Origin: Syntrophaceae bacterium
GTDB lineage: Bacteria; Desulfobacterota; Syntrophorhabdia; Syntrophorhabdales; WCHB1-27
Reading direction: 5' to 3'
Assembly: GCA_003165115.1 (NCBI GenBank)
Contig: PLSJ01000393.1
Span: 1 to 7,883 of the forward strand
DNA length: 7,883 bases
Below the pieces are notes generated by a model. The model was not told the DNA's origin, made no database searches, and saw nothing but the letters and a program-made list of their open reading frames with translations. Positions 1 through 5,480 of the stretch are shown here, piece by piece; within the stretch, counting starts at the first letter, position 1, and each line of letters opens with the position of its first letter. The translations under genes were made by a program, and so were the position numbers.

Positions 1-2
1 TG

Positions 3-953
3 AATTTTCTTCTTCAGCATCAGGAGATGCACAACCGCACCCACCACTTTCTCATCCTCATGGATGCGTTGATCAGCGCAGCAAGACATATCCAATACTA
101 CTACCTGACGGGCGCGCTCAAAGGGCACCTCGGCCTGGCGGGGGCCGTGAACGTGCAGGGCGAGGACGTCATGCAGATGGACCAGATCGCACATGAGATC
201 ACCATCCATTATCTGAAGGCTTCCGGCAGGGTCATCCACGCGGTCAGCGAGGAATCCGACGATGTCATCCCCATGAACACCGAGGGCGGGCGCTATTTCG
301 TTTATTTCGACCCCCTGGATGGATCATCCAATGTCTCACACGGGCTGCCGGTCGGCTTTCTTTTCGGCGTTGCCAAGCGCAATCTGGCGGGCCCCGAGGA
401 CGGGCACCTGAGGGCCGGAAAAGATTATATCGCCGCGGGCATGTTCGTGATCCCCACCGGCACATTCACCATCGGACTCAAAGACGCAGGGACGTGGCGC
501 TTTCACGTGGATGAGACCATGACGTTTGTGCGGCCTACCCGTATGCTCCTCCCCGAGGACCCCAAGGGTTGGGAGCTATCCTTTAACGCGTCCAACCGGC
601 GCACATACGCAGAGAGCGTGCAAGAGTGGATCACGGAGAATGAGGCAAAGTACGCTTTCCGGTACCTCGGCGCCCTGGCAGGCGACTTCCACAGGACCCT
701 GACGAACGGCGGCATGTTCATGTATCCCGCCATCGTAAACCATCAGAATCCAAAGAAGAACCGTCCCCAGGGGAAGCTGCGCCTCATGTACGAGGCCGCG
801 GTCGTCGGATTCATGTGTCACGAAGCCGGTGGGACGGCAGTCAACGAGCAGGGCGTGCCCATCCTTGACATCACCCCCGAGCACCATCACCAGCGATCGG
901 CGCTCTATGTGGGGTCCAGGAAACTGGTGGAAGACCTGACGCGCTCCCTGTAG
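3..953 (+). CDS. fbp: Class I fructose-1,6-bisphosphatase, 5' end outside the window
   Basis: Hydrolyses fructose 1,6-bisphosphate to fructose 6-phosphate, the committed cytosolic step of gluconeogenesis, using Mg2+. Numbering from the ATG at 27, the sequence shows the acidic metal-site stretch SEESDD (74-79), the hallmark DPLDGSSN (95-102), RYLGALAGDFHRTL (212-225) and KLRLMYEA (250-257), whose Glu is a metal ligand in this family. The frame is open to the left edge, and the residues before the ATG (NFLLQHQE) align with the N-terminus of E. coli Fbp (roughly GEFIVEKQHE). The true start is therefore probably a few codons outside the window, and the ATG at 27 is likely internal. The C-terminus is complete and ends in TAG. 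Length (about 320 residues with the missing part) fits the family. The next gene has its own promoter, so fbp looks like the end of its transcription unit. Family assignment is very secure. Confidence 0.95.
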   Translation, partial: NFLLQHQEMHNRTHHFLILMDALISAARHIQYYYLTGALKGHLGLAGAVNVQGEDVMQMDQIAHEITIHYLKASGRVIHAVSEESDDVIPMNTEGGRYFVYFDPLDGSSNVSHGLPVGFLFGVAKRNLAGPEDGHLRAGKDYIAAGMFVIPTGTFTIGLKDAGTWRFHVDETMTFVRPTRMLLPEDPKGWELSFNASNRRTYAESVQEWITENEAKYAFRYLGALAGDFHRTLTNGGMFMYPAIVNHQNPKKNRPQGKLRLMYEAAVVGFMCHEAGGTAVNEQGVPILDITPEHHHQRSALYVGSRKLVEDLTRSL

Positions 954-962
954 CGACAGGGA
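945..962 (+). terminator. Hairpin spanning the fbp stop codon
   Basis: TCCCTGT and ACAGGGA form a perfect 7-bp stem around the tetraloop AGCG, and the TAG stop of fbp lies across the stem-loop junction. No T-run follows directly; the nearest is TTTTT about 30 bases later. It may be a weak or Rho-assisted terminator, or an mRNA 3'-end stabiliser. Confidence 0.35.
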
Positions 963-1068
963 CGAAGAAGCATCGCGCATCGACCGTCCATTTTTAGAAA
1001 AGGCGGTCTCCCTGCACGTAGTGCAAGACTCCCCCGAAACAGCACCCGAAACGCGTTGCCGGCCGGCA

Positions 1069-1097
1069 TTGAAAACGACGTATCTTTGTGGTATATA
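1069..1097 (+). promoter_or_regulatory. Sigma-70-type promoter of the ABC ATPase gene
   Basis: TTGAAA (1069-1074) and TATATA (1092-1097) are separated by exactly 17 bp. Both boxes are 5 of 6 matches to the housekeeping consensus. The predicted start near 1104 leaves a leader of about 55 bases before the ATG at 1159. No operator is obvious. Confidence 0.7.
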
Positions 1098-1158
1098 CGT
1101 TTCTTCTGCCGCATCCTGCATCGCAAAGGACACAACGGGCAAACAAGGGAGAGAGGAC

Positions 1159-1947
1159 ATGGACAAGGCCCTGCTGGAACTTAAAGACGTCACTTACGCG
1201 CTAAACGGAAAACATATCCTTGACCACGTGTCGTGGACCGTGAAGCCGGAAGAGCACTGGGCTATCCTCGGAGCGAATGGGGCAGGGAAGACGAGCCTTC
1301 TGAAAATCGTCTGCGGAGACCTTTGGCCTAACCGAGGGGGCGAGGTATACCGGAACGGAGAGGCCCTTCTCAATTTAGGGGTGCTGCGCAGGAGCATCGG
1401 ATGGGTGACCTCGACACTTCTTCCCGATATACCGAGAAGGGAGGTAGTCCTGGACACCGTGGTCTCGGGCAAGTACGCACAGCTCGGCCTCTGGACTTTC
1501 TCTCAGGAAGGGCCGGTGAGCGATGACCTTGCAGCGGCGGAGAATTATCTGGCGGACCTCGGATGCGGCCACCTTGCGACGAGGGCCTTCGGCACGCTGT
1601 CCCAGGGAGAGCAGCAAAAGGTCATGATCTGCCGCGCCCTCATGGCGGCGCCCTACCTGCTCATCCTCGACGAGCCGTGCGCCGGCATGGACCCCGGCGC
1701 ACGGGAGACGTTCCTTTCGGCCCTGTCGTCGCTCGGAAAGAAGAGGAGCCTCCCGGCGCTCATCTATGTCACCCACCACCCCGAAGAGATCCTGCCCATT
1801 TTTACGCGGACCCTGGTCCTCAAAAACGGAAAGGTGATGAGAGACGGGGCTACCGAGGAGATCCTTACCCCTCGCACCATCGAGGAACTCTACGGGGTAC
1901 CGCTCTCGTTAATAAAAAGAAATGGCCGCTACTGGCCCGTCCCTTAA
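1159..1947 (+). CDS. Stand-alone ABC transporter ATP-binding protein, ModF/YlmA-like
   Basis: A 262-residue cytoplasmic ATPase with one nucleotide-binding domain. Visible motifs: Walker A GANGAGKTS (38-46), signature LSQGEQQ (147-153), Walker B LLILDEP (167-173), D-loop GMDP (176-179) and switch His206 in YVTHH. Where most ABC proteins have a Q-loop glutamine, this one reads IGWVTSTLL. That, with VLDTVVSGKYAQLGLW just after, is typical of the COG1119 (ModF/YlmA) group, so I place it there and not with a metal importer. The ATG at 1159 is chosen because GAGAGG sits just upstream and the ABC fold begins at once; a GTG at 1021 is in frame but would add 46 residues overlapping the promoter. No permease or binding-protein gene adjoins it, so it is an orphan ATPase. 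The role of this group is poorly defined; substrate unknown. Confidence 0.9.
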   Translation: MDKALLELKDVTYALNGKHILDHVSWTVKPEEHWAILGANGAGKTSLLKIVCGDLWPNRGGEVYRNGEALLNLGVLRRSIGWVTSTLLPDIPRREVVLDTVVSGKYAQLGLWTFSQEGPVSDDLAAAENYLADLGCGHLATRAFGTLSQGEQQKVMICRALMAAPYLLILDEPCAGMDPGARETFLSALSSLGKKRSLPALIYVTHHPEEILPIFTRTLVLKNGKVMRDGATEEILTPRTIEELYGVPLSLIKRNGRYWPVP

Positions 1948-2041
1948 GGCAATCGCCCGCATCTCCTTTAGGGCGGGACCGGGAAACCGACGGAATTCCA
2001 GGCGCCGTGCGTTTCCCCGTGCCCTCTCTCCGCTCCATGCT

Positions 2042-2069
2042 TATACTTTCCCTATACTACGATAAGGAG
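2042..2069 (+). promoter_or_regulatory. Tentative tpx promoter -10 boxes and ribosome-binding site
   Basis: Two TATACT hexamers (2042-2047 and 2053-2058) lie 11 bp apart, each a 5 of 6 match to a -10 box, but neither has a recognisable -35 at 16-18 bp. This could be an activator-dependent promoter. The second box lies only about 18 bases before the start codon, so the leader would be very short. AAGGAG at 2064-2069 is a good Shine-Dalgarno 7 bases before the ATG. Confidence 0.4.
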
Positions 2070-2076
2070 CGCCGAA

Positions 2077-2592
2077 ATGGAGAGAAAAAGTCTCGTGACA
2101 TTCAAAGGGAACCCCCTGACGCTGGTCGGCAACGAGGTAAAAGCGGGAGACAAGGCGCCCGCCTTCACCGTGCTCGACAAGGACCTCACACCCGTCAGCC
2201 TTTCCGATTTTTCGGGGAAGGTGAAGATCATAAGTGTGACGCCGTCACTCGATACGCCCGTATGCAACCTTCAGGCAACGACGTTCAACGAGAAAGCGCA
2301 ATCGCTTTCACCGGATATGGTGATAATCAATATCAGCATGGACCTGCCCTTTGCCATCGCCCGGTTCTGCTCCGCCGAGGGTATCGACAGGCTGAGGACC
2401 CTATCGGACCACAAAGATGCATCTTTCGGTGGTTCATACGGCGTGCTGGTAAAGGAGCTGAGGCTGCTCGCCCGATCGATCTTTGTCATCGACAGGGCGG
2501 ACGTCATCCGCTATACCGAAATCGTCACGGAGATGACAAACGAACCCGACTACGACAAGGCATTGGCGGCAGCGAGTAAGGCGGCCTCATAG
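2077..2592 (+). CDS. tpx: Thiol peroxidase Tpx (atypical 2-Cys peroxiredoxin)
   Basis: Reduces hydrogen peroxide and organic, especially lipid, hydroperoxides using thioredoxin. 171 residues, the usual length. The peroxiredoxin active site PxxxTxxC reads PSLDTPVC, giving Pro56, Thr60 and peroxidatic Cys63. Cys98 (RFCSAEG) is in the place of the Tpx resolving cysteine (Cys95 in E. coli), and Arg133 in LLARSIFVID completes the active site. The N-terminal VTFKGNPLTLVG and the TLSDHKDASFGGSYGV stretch are characteristic of Tpx, as distinct from AhpC or Bcp. The start is fixed by AAGGAG 7 bases upstream. The gene stands alone: the ABC gene 130 bp upstream seems unrelated, and tam converges on it with only 14 bases between the stop codons. 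Cytoplasmic in most anaerobes; no signal peptide is seen. All catalytic residues are present, so it should be active. Confidence 0.95.
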   Translation: MERKSLVTFKGNPLTLVGNEVKAGDKAPAFTVLDKDLTPVSLSDFSGKVKIISVTPSLDTPVCNLQATTFNEKAQSLSPDMVIINISMDLPFAIARFCSAEGIDRLRTLSDHKDASFGGSYGVLVKELRLLARSIFVIDRADVIRYTEIVTEMTNEPDYDKALAAASKAAS

Positions 2593-2606
2593 GGCGGGTC
2601 TCCTCC

Positions 2607-3380
2607 TCACGAAGCGTAGGCGATGAAAAATATCCTTCTGAAGGGATAGATAATTCCCCCGTGCTTCCGTACCGGATAAAACGGCCTGCATGCGTCGAGG
2701 ACTTCGTCCCCGAACGCTGAACGCGCCGACTCATCCGGCAGGCTCTCCAAATAAGGCCTCATCCCCGACCCCTTGTACCACTCGAGCAGCTCAAGGTGGT
2801 CCGAAAGCACGTGATAGTAGATGGTTTCCCAGAGTTCGACCCTCGCCGCCAGGGGCTGGAGGAGGCCGTAGTAGTATTCCGGGCCGTGGTAGTGCATGAG
2901 ACGTCGACAACCCGCCGTAGGCCCATGCCACCGGGGCCTGCGGGAGACCGACAAGAGCGCCCTGTGCAGGGCGGATCGGCCGTTTGCCGGGACCTGCACG
3001 GCCATCGCACCGCTCGGCCGCACGTGGGAAAAGAGGCGGGGAATGAGTGCGTCGTGATCAGGGACCCATTGCAGCGCGGCATTCGAGAAGACAATATCGT
3101 AGCGCTCTTCCCGGTCCAGCTTTGACGCATCCCCCACTATCCACTTTCCCGGCGGAAAGGTTTCCCTGGCCTTTTCGATCATCTCGCTCGAGCTGTCGAG
3201 ACCGGTAATCTCCGCGTGGGGCCATCGCCGCCGGAGCACCTGCGTGCTGTTTCCCGGTCCGCATCCCACGTCGAGGATCGACTTCGCGCTGTCGACCCCG
3301 ATCTTTGCCGCCAGGTCTATCGACGGCTGCGTTCGCTCCCTGCCGAACTTGAGGTATTGCTCGGGACTCCAGTCGGTCAT
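2607..3380 (-). CDS. tam: Trans-aconitate 2-methyltransferase-like SAM methyltransferase
   Basis: Class I S-adenosylmethionine-dependent methyltransferase, 257 residues (E. coli Tam is 252). Tam methylates trans-aconitate, an inhibitory by-product of the TCA cycle intermediate cis-aconitate, in the cytosol. Like E. coli Tam it opens MTDWSPEQYLKFGRERTQP and has motif I LDVGCGPGNST (36-46), an acidic SAM-ribose ligand region GLDSS (60-64), FSNAALQWVPDH (98-109) and a WETIYYHVL segment in the second half. The region around residues 145-165 (SRRPRWHGPTAGCRR) differs from E. coli, so the exact substrate is less sure than the family. The upstream GGGTGAC is only a modest ribosome-binding site, but the start agrees with the Tam N-terminus. 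I see no convincing promoter in the 393 bp upstream. It ends tail to tail with tpx with no clear terminator between. Confidence 0.85.
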   Translation of the reverse strand: MTDWSPEQYLKFGRERTQPSIDLAAKIGVDSAKSILDVGCGPGNSTQVLRRRWPHAEITGLDSSSEMIEKARETFPPGKWIVGDASKLDREERYDIVFSNAALQWVPDHDALIPRLFSHVRPSGAMAVQVPANGRSALHRALLSVSRRPRWHGPTAGCRRLMHYHGPEYYYGLLQPLAARVELWETIYYHVLSDHLELLEWYKGSGMRPYLESLPDESARSAFGDEVLDACRPFYPVRKHGGIIYPFRRIFFIAYAS

Positions 3381-3773
3381 ATGTCACCCGTCGTGCGCAC
3401 CTTTAGCGCCTGCGGCGATGGGCGATCAGCGACAGTTTTGTCGACGGGAAAGCCCCCATTTCGACACTTTTTTCTCATGTGCGCATTCCTGCCATCGACT
3501 CGCCAATGTATTTCCTATGGTATTTAACTATCTTAGCAGCATAGTACGAAATGGCACGGTCATTGCTACGTTAAGGACAGGTGAAATCCACCTTCCTCAG
3601 AAGAGAGGGGCACGGAGTTCGCAGAAACAACACGCGTGATTCAGCATGAGCCTGCTCCGTGCCCTTCTTCCCTTTCCCTGTATTTCGCCATTGCATCTTT
3701 TGGGGCCCGGCTCATGATTCGCTCTTTCCGGCCCTTCGCATTTACTGCAACAAAGCCCTTACGAGACGAGGGG
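3381..3773. other. Non-coding stretch between tam and the HU gene
   Basis: 393 bp lying upstream of tam and downstream of the HU gene. I see no supported gene; the open frames here lack family resemblance and good ribosome-binding sites. It holds a long inverted repeat (3604-3668), a possible HU terminator at its right edge, and a second imperfect symmetry (CATGAGCC at 3645-3652 against GGCTCATG at 3709-3716). The part near 3515-3550 is noticeably richer in A/T and may contain the tam promoter, but no good box pair was found. Confidence 0.6.
3604..3668. repeat. Long inverted repeat, 14-bp arms with one mismatch
   Basis: The left arm AGAGGGGCACGGAG (3604-3617) pairs with CTCCGTGCCCTTCT (3655-3668) at 13 of 14 positions, including an uninterrupted 10 bp next to the 37-base loop. 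The loop contains the palindrome CACGCGTG. No T-run flanks either side, so it is not a standard terminator. Candidates are a structured RNA, an HU 3'-UTR element, a protein-binding site, or a very small mobile-element remnant. Confidence 0.6.
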
Positions 3774-3775
3774 CT
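3748..3775 (-). terminator. Possible terminator after the HU gene
   Basis: Read on the minus strand, AGCCC, a 12-base loop and GGGCT form a 5-bp stem overlapping the HU stop codon, followed directly by TTTGTT. The short stem and large loop make it weak. Confidence 0.35.
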
Positions 3776-4100
3776 ACTTCTTTTTGCTTGCGGTGACCGG
3801 TGTCTTCTTGGCAGGCTTTTCCGCCGGTGCGTTGAGGCTTTTGCCGATCGCGGCTGCGGCAGAGAACTTCACGGCCTTTTTCTGCGGGATCTTGATTTCC
3901 TTTCCTGTCCGCGGATTCCTGCCCGTCCTGGCTTTCCGCGTAATGCAGGTGAATGAGCCAAGACCCGGCAACGCTATCCTCTCGTTCTTTAAGAGGGCGG
4001 CATTGATTGTCTCGACAACGGAGCAGAGGACCTGATTTGCCTGTTTCTTTGTGATAGCGCTCACCTCGGCCAGCTTCCCCACCAGTTCGGTCTTCGTCAT
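3774..4100 (-). CDS. HU-family DNA-binding protein with lysine-rich C-terminal tail
   Basis: Small nucleoid protein that binds and bends DNA as a dimer. 108 residues: a normal HU fold of about 90 followed by an 18-residue Lys/Ala/Pro tail (APAEKPAKKTPVTASKKK). Visible family features are the N-terminal helices MTKTELVGKLAE, the turn LPGLGSF (44-50), and the DNA-clasping arm RTGRNPRTGKEI (58-69), whose Pro63 intercalates in HU/IHF. The following IPQKKAVKFSA (71-81) is also standard. GRNPRTG and the lack of IHF-specific features favour HU over IHF, though sequence alone does not settle homodimer or heterodimer. Start: minus-strand GGGAG lies 7 bases before the ATG. It has its own strong promoter and sits divergently from the acidic-protein gene. 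Such basic tails add non-specific DNA affinity in other lineages; the role here is inferred. Confidence 0.95.
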   Translation of the reverse strand: MTKTELVGKLAEVSAITKKQANQVLCSVVETINAALLKNERIALPGLGSFTCITRKARTGRNPRTGKEIKIPQKKAVKFSAAAAIGKSLNAPAEKPAKKTPVTASKKK

Positions 4101-4141
4101 ATTATCGCTCCCTTCTGTTGGATTTGTACATCGTTTCCCCT

Positions 4142-4170
4142 TTTATACAAAATGTCTGAACTTTTGGCAA
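4142..4170 (-). promoter_or_regulatory. Sigma-70-type promoter of the HU gene
   Basis: Read on the minus strand, TTGCCA (4170-4165) and TATAAA (4147-4142) are separated by exactly 17 bp; each matches 5 of 6 consensus positions or close to it. Transcription should begin near 4135, giving a leader of about 35 bases before the ATG at 4100. This suits a highly expressed nucleoid protein. Confidence 0.75.
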
Positions 4171-4310
4171 GAGAAAAGCGCCGTACAGGCACAATCTACG
4201 AGGAATTTTGCACGGAAGCCGCATTATCCCCTTCCCGATCGGCGCGGGGACGCGAGGCGACGACGGTGCAGGATCGGCCGAGGCATCTTTTTCCGCGGAT
4301 TTTCATGGTG

Positions 4311-4339
4311 TTGACAGGCCCTTCCCGGTACCTTACATT
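4311..4339 (+). promoter_or_regulatory. Sigma-70-type promoter of the acidic 115-residue protein gene
   Basis: A perfect TTGACA -35 (4311-4316), a 17-bp spacer and TACATT (4334-4339, 4 of 6) point to a promoter starting near 4346. The -10 is the first copy of a tandem heptamer TACATTG TACATTG (4334-4347), so the start-site region is itself repeated. Confidence 0.65.
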
Positions 4340-4378
4340 GTACATTGGACCGAAGGCACGTGAGTGAGGAGGTGACGC

Positions 4379-4726
4379 GTGAGCGTGGCCGATGATCAGT
4401 ATGCACCCGGTTCCGATGAAGAGAGGTCGGATGACGACCTGGTTCTCGTGCTGAGCGAAGAATATAAGGTTGCCCTGATGCACAGGGACCGGGATCGGAT
4501 CGACAACAACATCGCCCCCAGGTTCTGGGCTCGCTTCGCCAAGTACTATAACGCGTACAGCGTGCTGTGGGAGGACCCCGAGCGTGACGTCCATCCCGAC
4601 CATGAGCCGGGCTATATCCTCGACGTGTCTTGTCTGGGCAAGGTGCAGGCGGACTGGATGGACCGGGTCCTCAGGGGAGAGATCGAGCTGGGCGACGAAG
4701 TGGACGAGGAGCCCCCTGAATATTAG
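4379..4726 (+). CDS. Very acidic 115-residue protein of unknown function
   Basis: I do not recognise the family. The gene is well supported: a promoter with perfect TTGACA, then AGGAGGTGA (4367-4375), nearly the full anti-Shine-Dalgarno complement, at ideal spacing from the GTG start. The product has about 30 Asp/Glu against about 12 Lys/Arg, so it is strongly negative. The N-terminus (1-20) and C-terminus (100-115, GEIELGDEVDEEPPEY) are acidic and probably flexible. The middle has an aromatic-rich core (RFWARFAKYYNAYSVLWEDP, 48-67) followed by GYILDVSCLGKVQADW (78-93), suggesting a small folded cytosolic domain. There is no signal peptide or membrane segment, and one cysteine (Cys85). It is divergent from the HU gene and 113 bp before the cyclotransferase gene on the same strand, with which it may be co-transcribed. 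A regulatory, nucleic-acid-mimic or adaptor role would be pure guesswork. Confidence 0.8.
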   Translation: MSVADDQYAPGSDEERSDDDLVLVLSEEYKVALMHRDRDRIDNNIAPRFWARFAKYYNAYSVLWEDPERDVHPDHEPGYILDVSCLGKVQADWMDRVLRGEIELGDEVDEEPPEY

Positions 4727-4839
4727 CTCCTCACGGGTGGGGGCCACGCCCGCCGCGAGGCCGCTCGCAAGCGCGCAAAAGAGATCGAAGCGGGGTTTCT
4801 CGAGTGGACAGCCGTTACGGCACTCTTCTTGGTCTGCTT

Positions 4840-5262
4840 ATGGCCTTATATTTCGCCTATGGTTCGAACATGGACCTCGTGCAAATGAACAACCGCTGCG
4901 AGCGGGCCGCGACAATCGGCACCGCCAGGCTCGCCTTCTACAAGTTCATCATTAATTCACACGGCGTCGCGACCGTCGTACCCGACCCTGCTTCCGTTGT
5001 CGAAGGGCTGCTCTGGAGGATTACTGACGCGGACGAGCGCTCTCTCGACCATTACGAAGGGGTGGGTCAGGGTACGTACCGGAAAGCCCTCGTGGAGTTG
5101 GAAACCATGGAGGGGAAAAAGGTTAAAGCCCTCGTCTATATAGCCACCGACAGCGCCCCCGGCGTGCCGCGGCCCGGATACGTCGAAAAGATCGTATCCG
5201 CGGCGGAAAGCTGCGGCCTTCCAAAGACCTATGTCGATCAGCTGAAGCCCTGGCTGCCCTGA
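4840..5262 (+). CDS. Gamma-glutamylcyclotransferase-like protein
   Basis: GGCT/AIG2-like fold; members release 5-oxoproline from gamma-glutamyl amino acids or peptides, or act on related gamma-glutamylamines. The start of the fold is textbook: LYFAYGSNM (3-11), where the YGSN loop binds the gamma-glutamyl carboxylate. Glu73 in LDHYEGV is in the place of the catalytic acid. GVATVVPDP (42-50) and VEGLLWRI (54-61) are also typical. I choose the ATG at 4840 (140 residues) because family members begin one to three residues before YFAYGSN; a GTG at 4804 would add 12 residues (MDSRYGTLLGLL). Neither start has a strong ribosome-binding site, so this is uncertain. A hairpin terminator follows. No glutathione or cyanophycin genes lie nearby to specify the substrate. 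Confidence 0.88.
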   Translation: MALYFAYGSNMDLVQMNNRCERAATIGTARLAFYKFIINSHGVATVVPDPASVVEGLLWRITDADERSLDHYEGVGQGTYRKALVELETMEGKKVKALVYIATDSAPGVPRPGYVEKIVSAAESCGLPKTYVDQLKPWLP

Positions 5263-5284
5263 TACCACATCGCTTATCTTCGTC

Positions 5285-5308
5285 CGCGCCTTTGTTGGCG
5301 CGATTTTG
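5285..5308 (+). terminator. Intrinsic terminator after the cyclotransferase gene
   Basis: CGCGCC (5285-5290) and GGCGCG (5297-5302) form a perfect 6-bp GC stem with loop TTTGTT, followed by ATTTTG. The T-run is short but the position, 22 bases after the stop codon, fits. Confidence 0.6.
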
Positions 5309-5388
5309 CGTCGTCACGATGCGCCCTCGAATACAATTCCGCGATGAGAAAAGCTATCCTCTCCGACCGGGATTTGACGGATACTCAC

Positions 5389-5437
5389 ATTTTATTAATT
5401 TATTATTTATATTGAATATTATATTATTTTTTATACT
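5389..5437 (+). promoter_or_regulatory. Extremely AT-rich promoter region of the ZAS/pseudoprotease/TPR gene
   Basis: From 5389 to 5435 there is a single G (5414) and no C in 47 bases, in sharp contrast to the GC-rich surroundings. It ends in TATACT (5432-5437), a good -10 box about 44 bp before the start codon. TTGAAT (5412-5417) is only 14 bp from it and TTGACG (5374-5379) is too far, so no standard -35/-10 pair can be named. It may act as an UP element or a site for a nucleoid protein such as HU or a xenogeneic silencer. Confidence 0.5.
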
Positions 5438-5480
5438 GAGGGAAGAAACACGTCCTGAATGGAGTCTTTAGGGTAGAAGC

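Noticed and set aside
1021..1158. N-terminal extension of the ABC ATPase from a GTG at 1021
   Set aside because: It overlaps a clear promoter, resembles no domain, and the ATG at 1159 has a good ribosome-binding site right before the ABC fold.
576..1193. Long minus-strand open frame across fbp
   Set aside because: It is antisense to well-conserved fbp codons and has no family resemblance.
1939..1977. Nested GC-rich symmetries after the ABC gene (CGCCC/GGGCG and GTCC/GGAC)
   Set aside because: Short stems with a long loop and internal bulges, and no T-run, so I do not call a terminator.
1563..2579. 338-codon plus-strand open frame across the ABC and tpx genes
   Set aside because: Out of frame with two confidently identified genes; Arg/Pro-rich composition typical of a shadow frame in GC-rich DNA.
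3244..3639. 131-codon plus-strand frame running from tam into the intergenic region
   Set aside because: Half of it is antisense to the conserved SAM-binding motif of tam, and there is no ribosome-binding site or recognisable domain.
4124..4345. The octamer TTGTACAT near both divergent start sites (4124-4131 and 4338-4345), a possible shared operator
   Set aside because: One repeated 8-mer in about 280 bp is near what chance gives, and its position relative to the two start sites differs.
4196..4747. 183-codon minus-strand frame over the acidic-protein gene
   Set aside because: Antisense to a gene with a strong promoter and Shine-Dalgarno; no domain seen.
4727..4839. Small hairpin GCGAG/CTCGC and a GC-rich run between the acidic-protein and cyclotransferase genes
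   Set aside because: Only 5 bp, no T-run; read-through to the next gene is as likely as termination.
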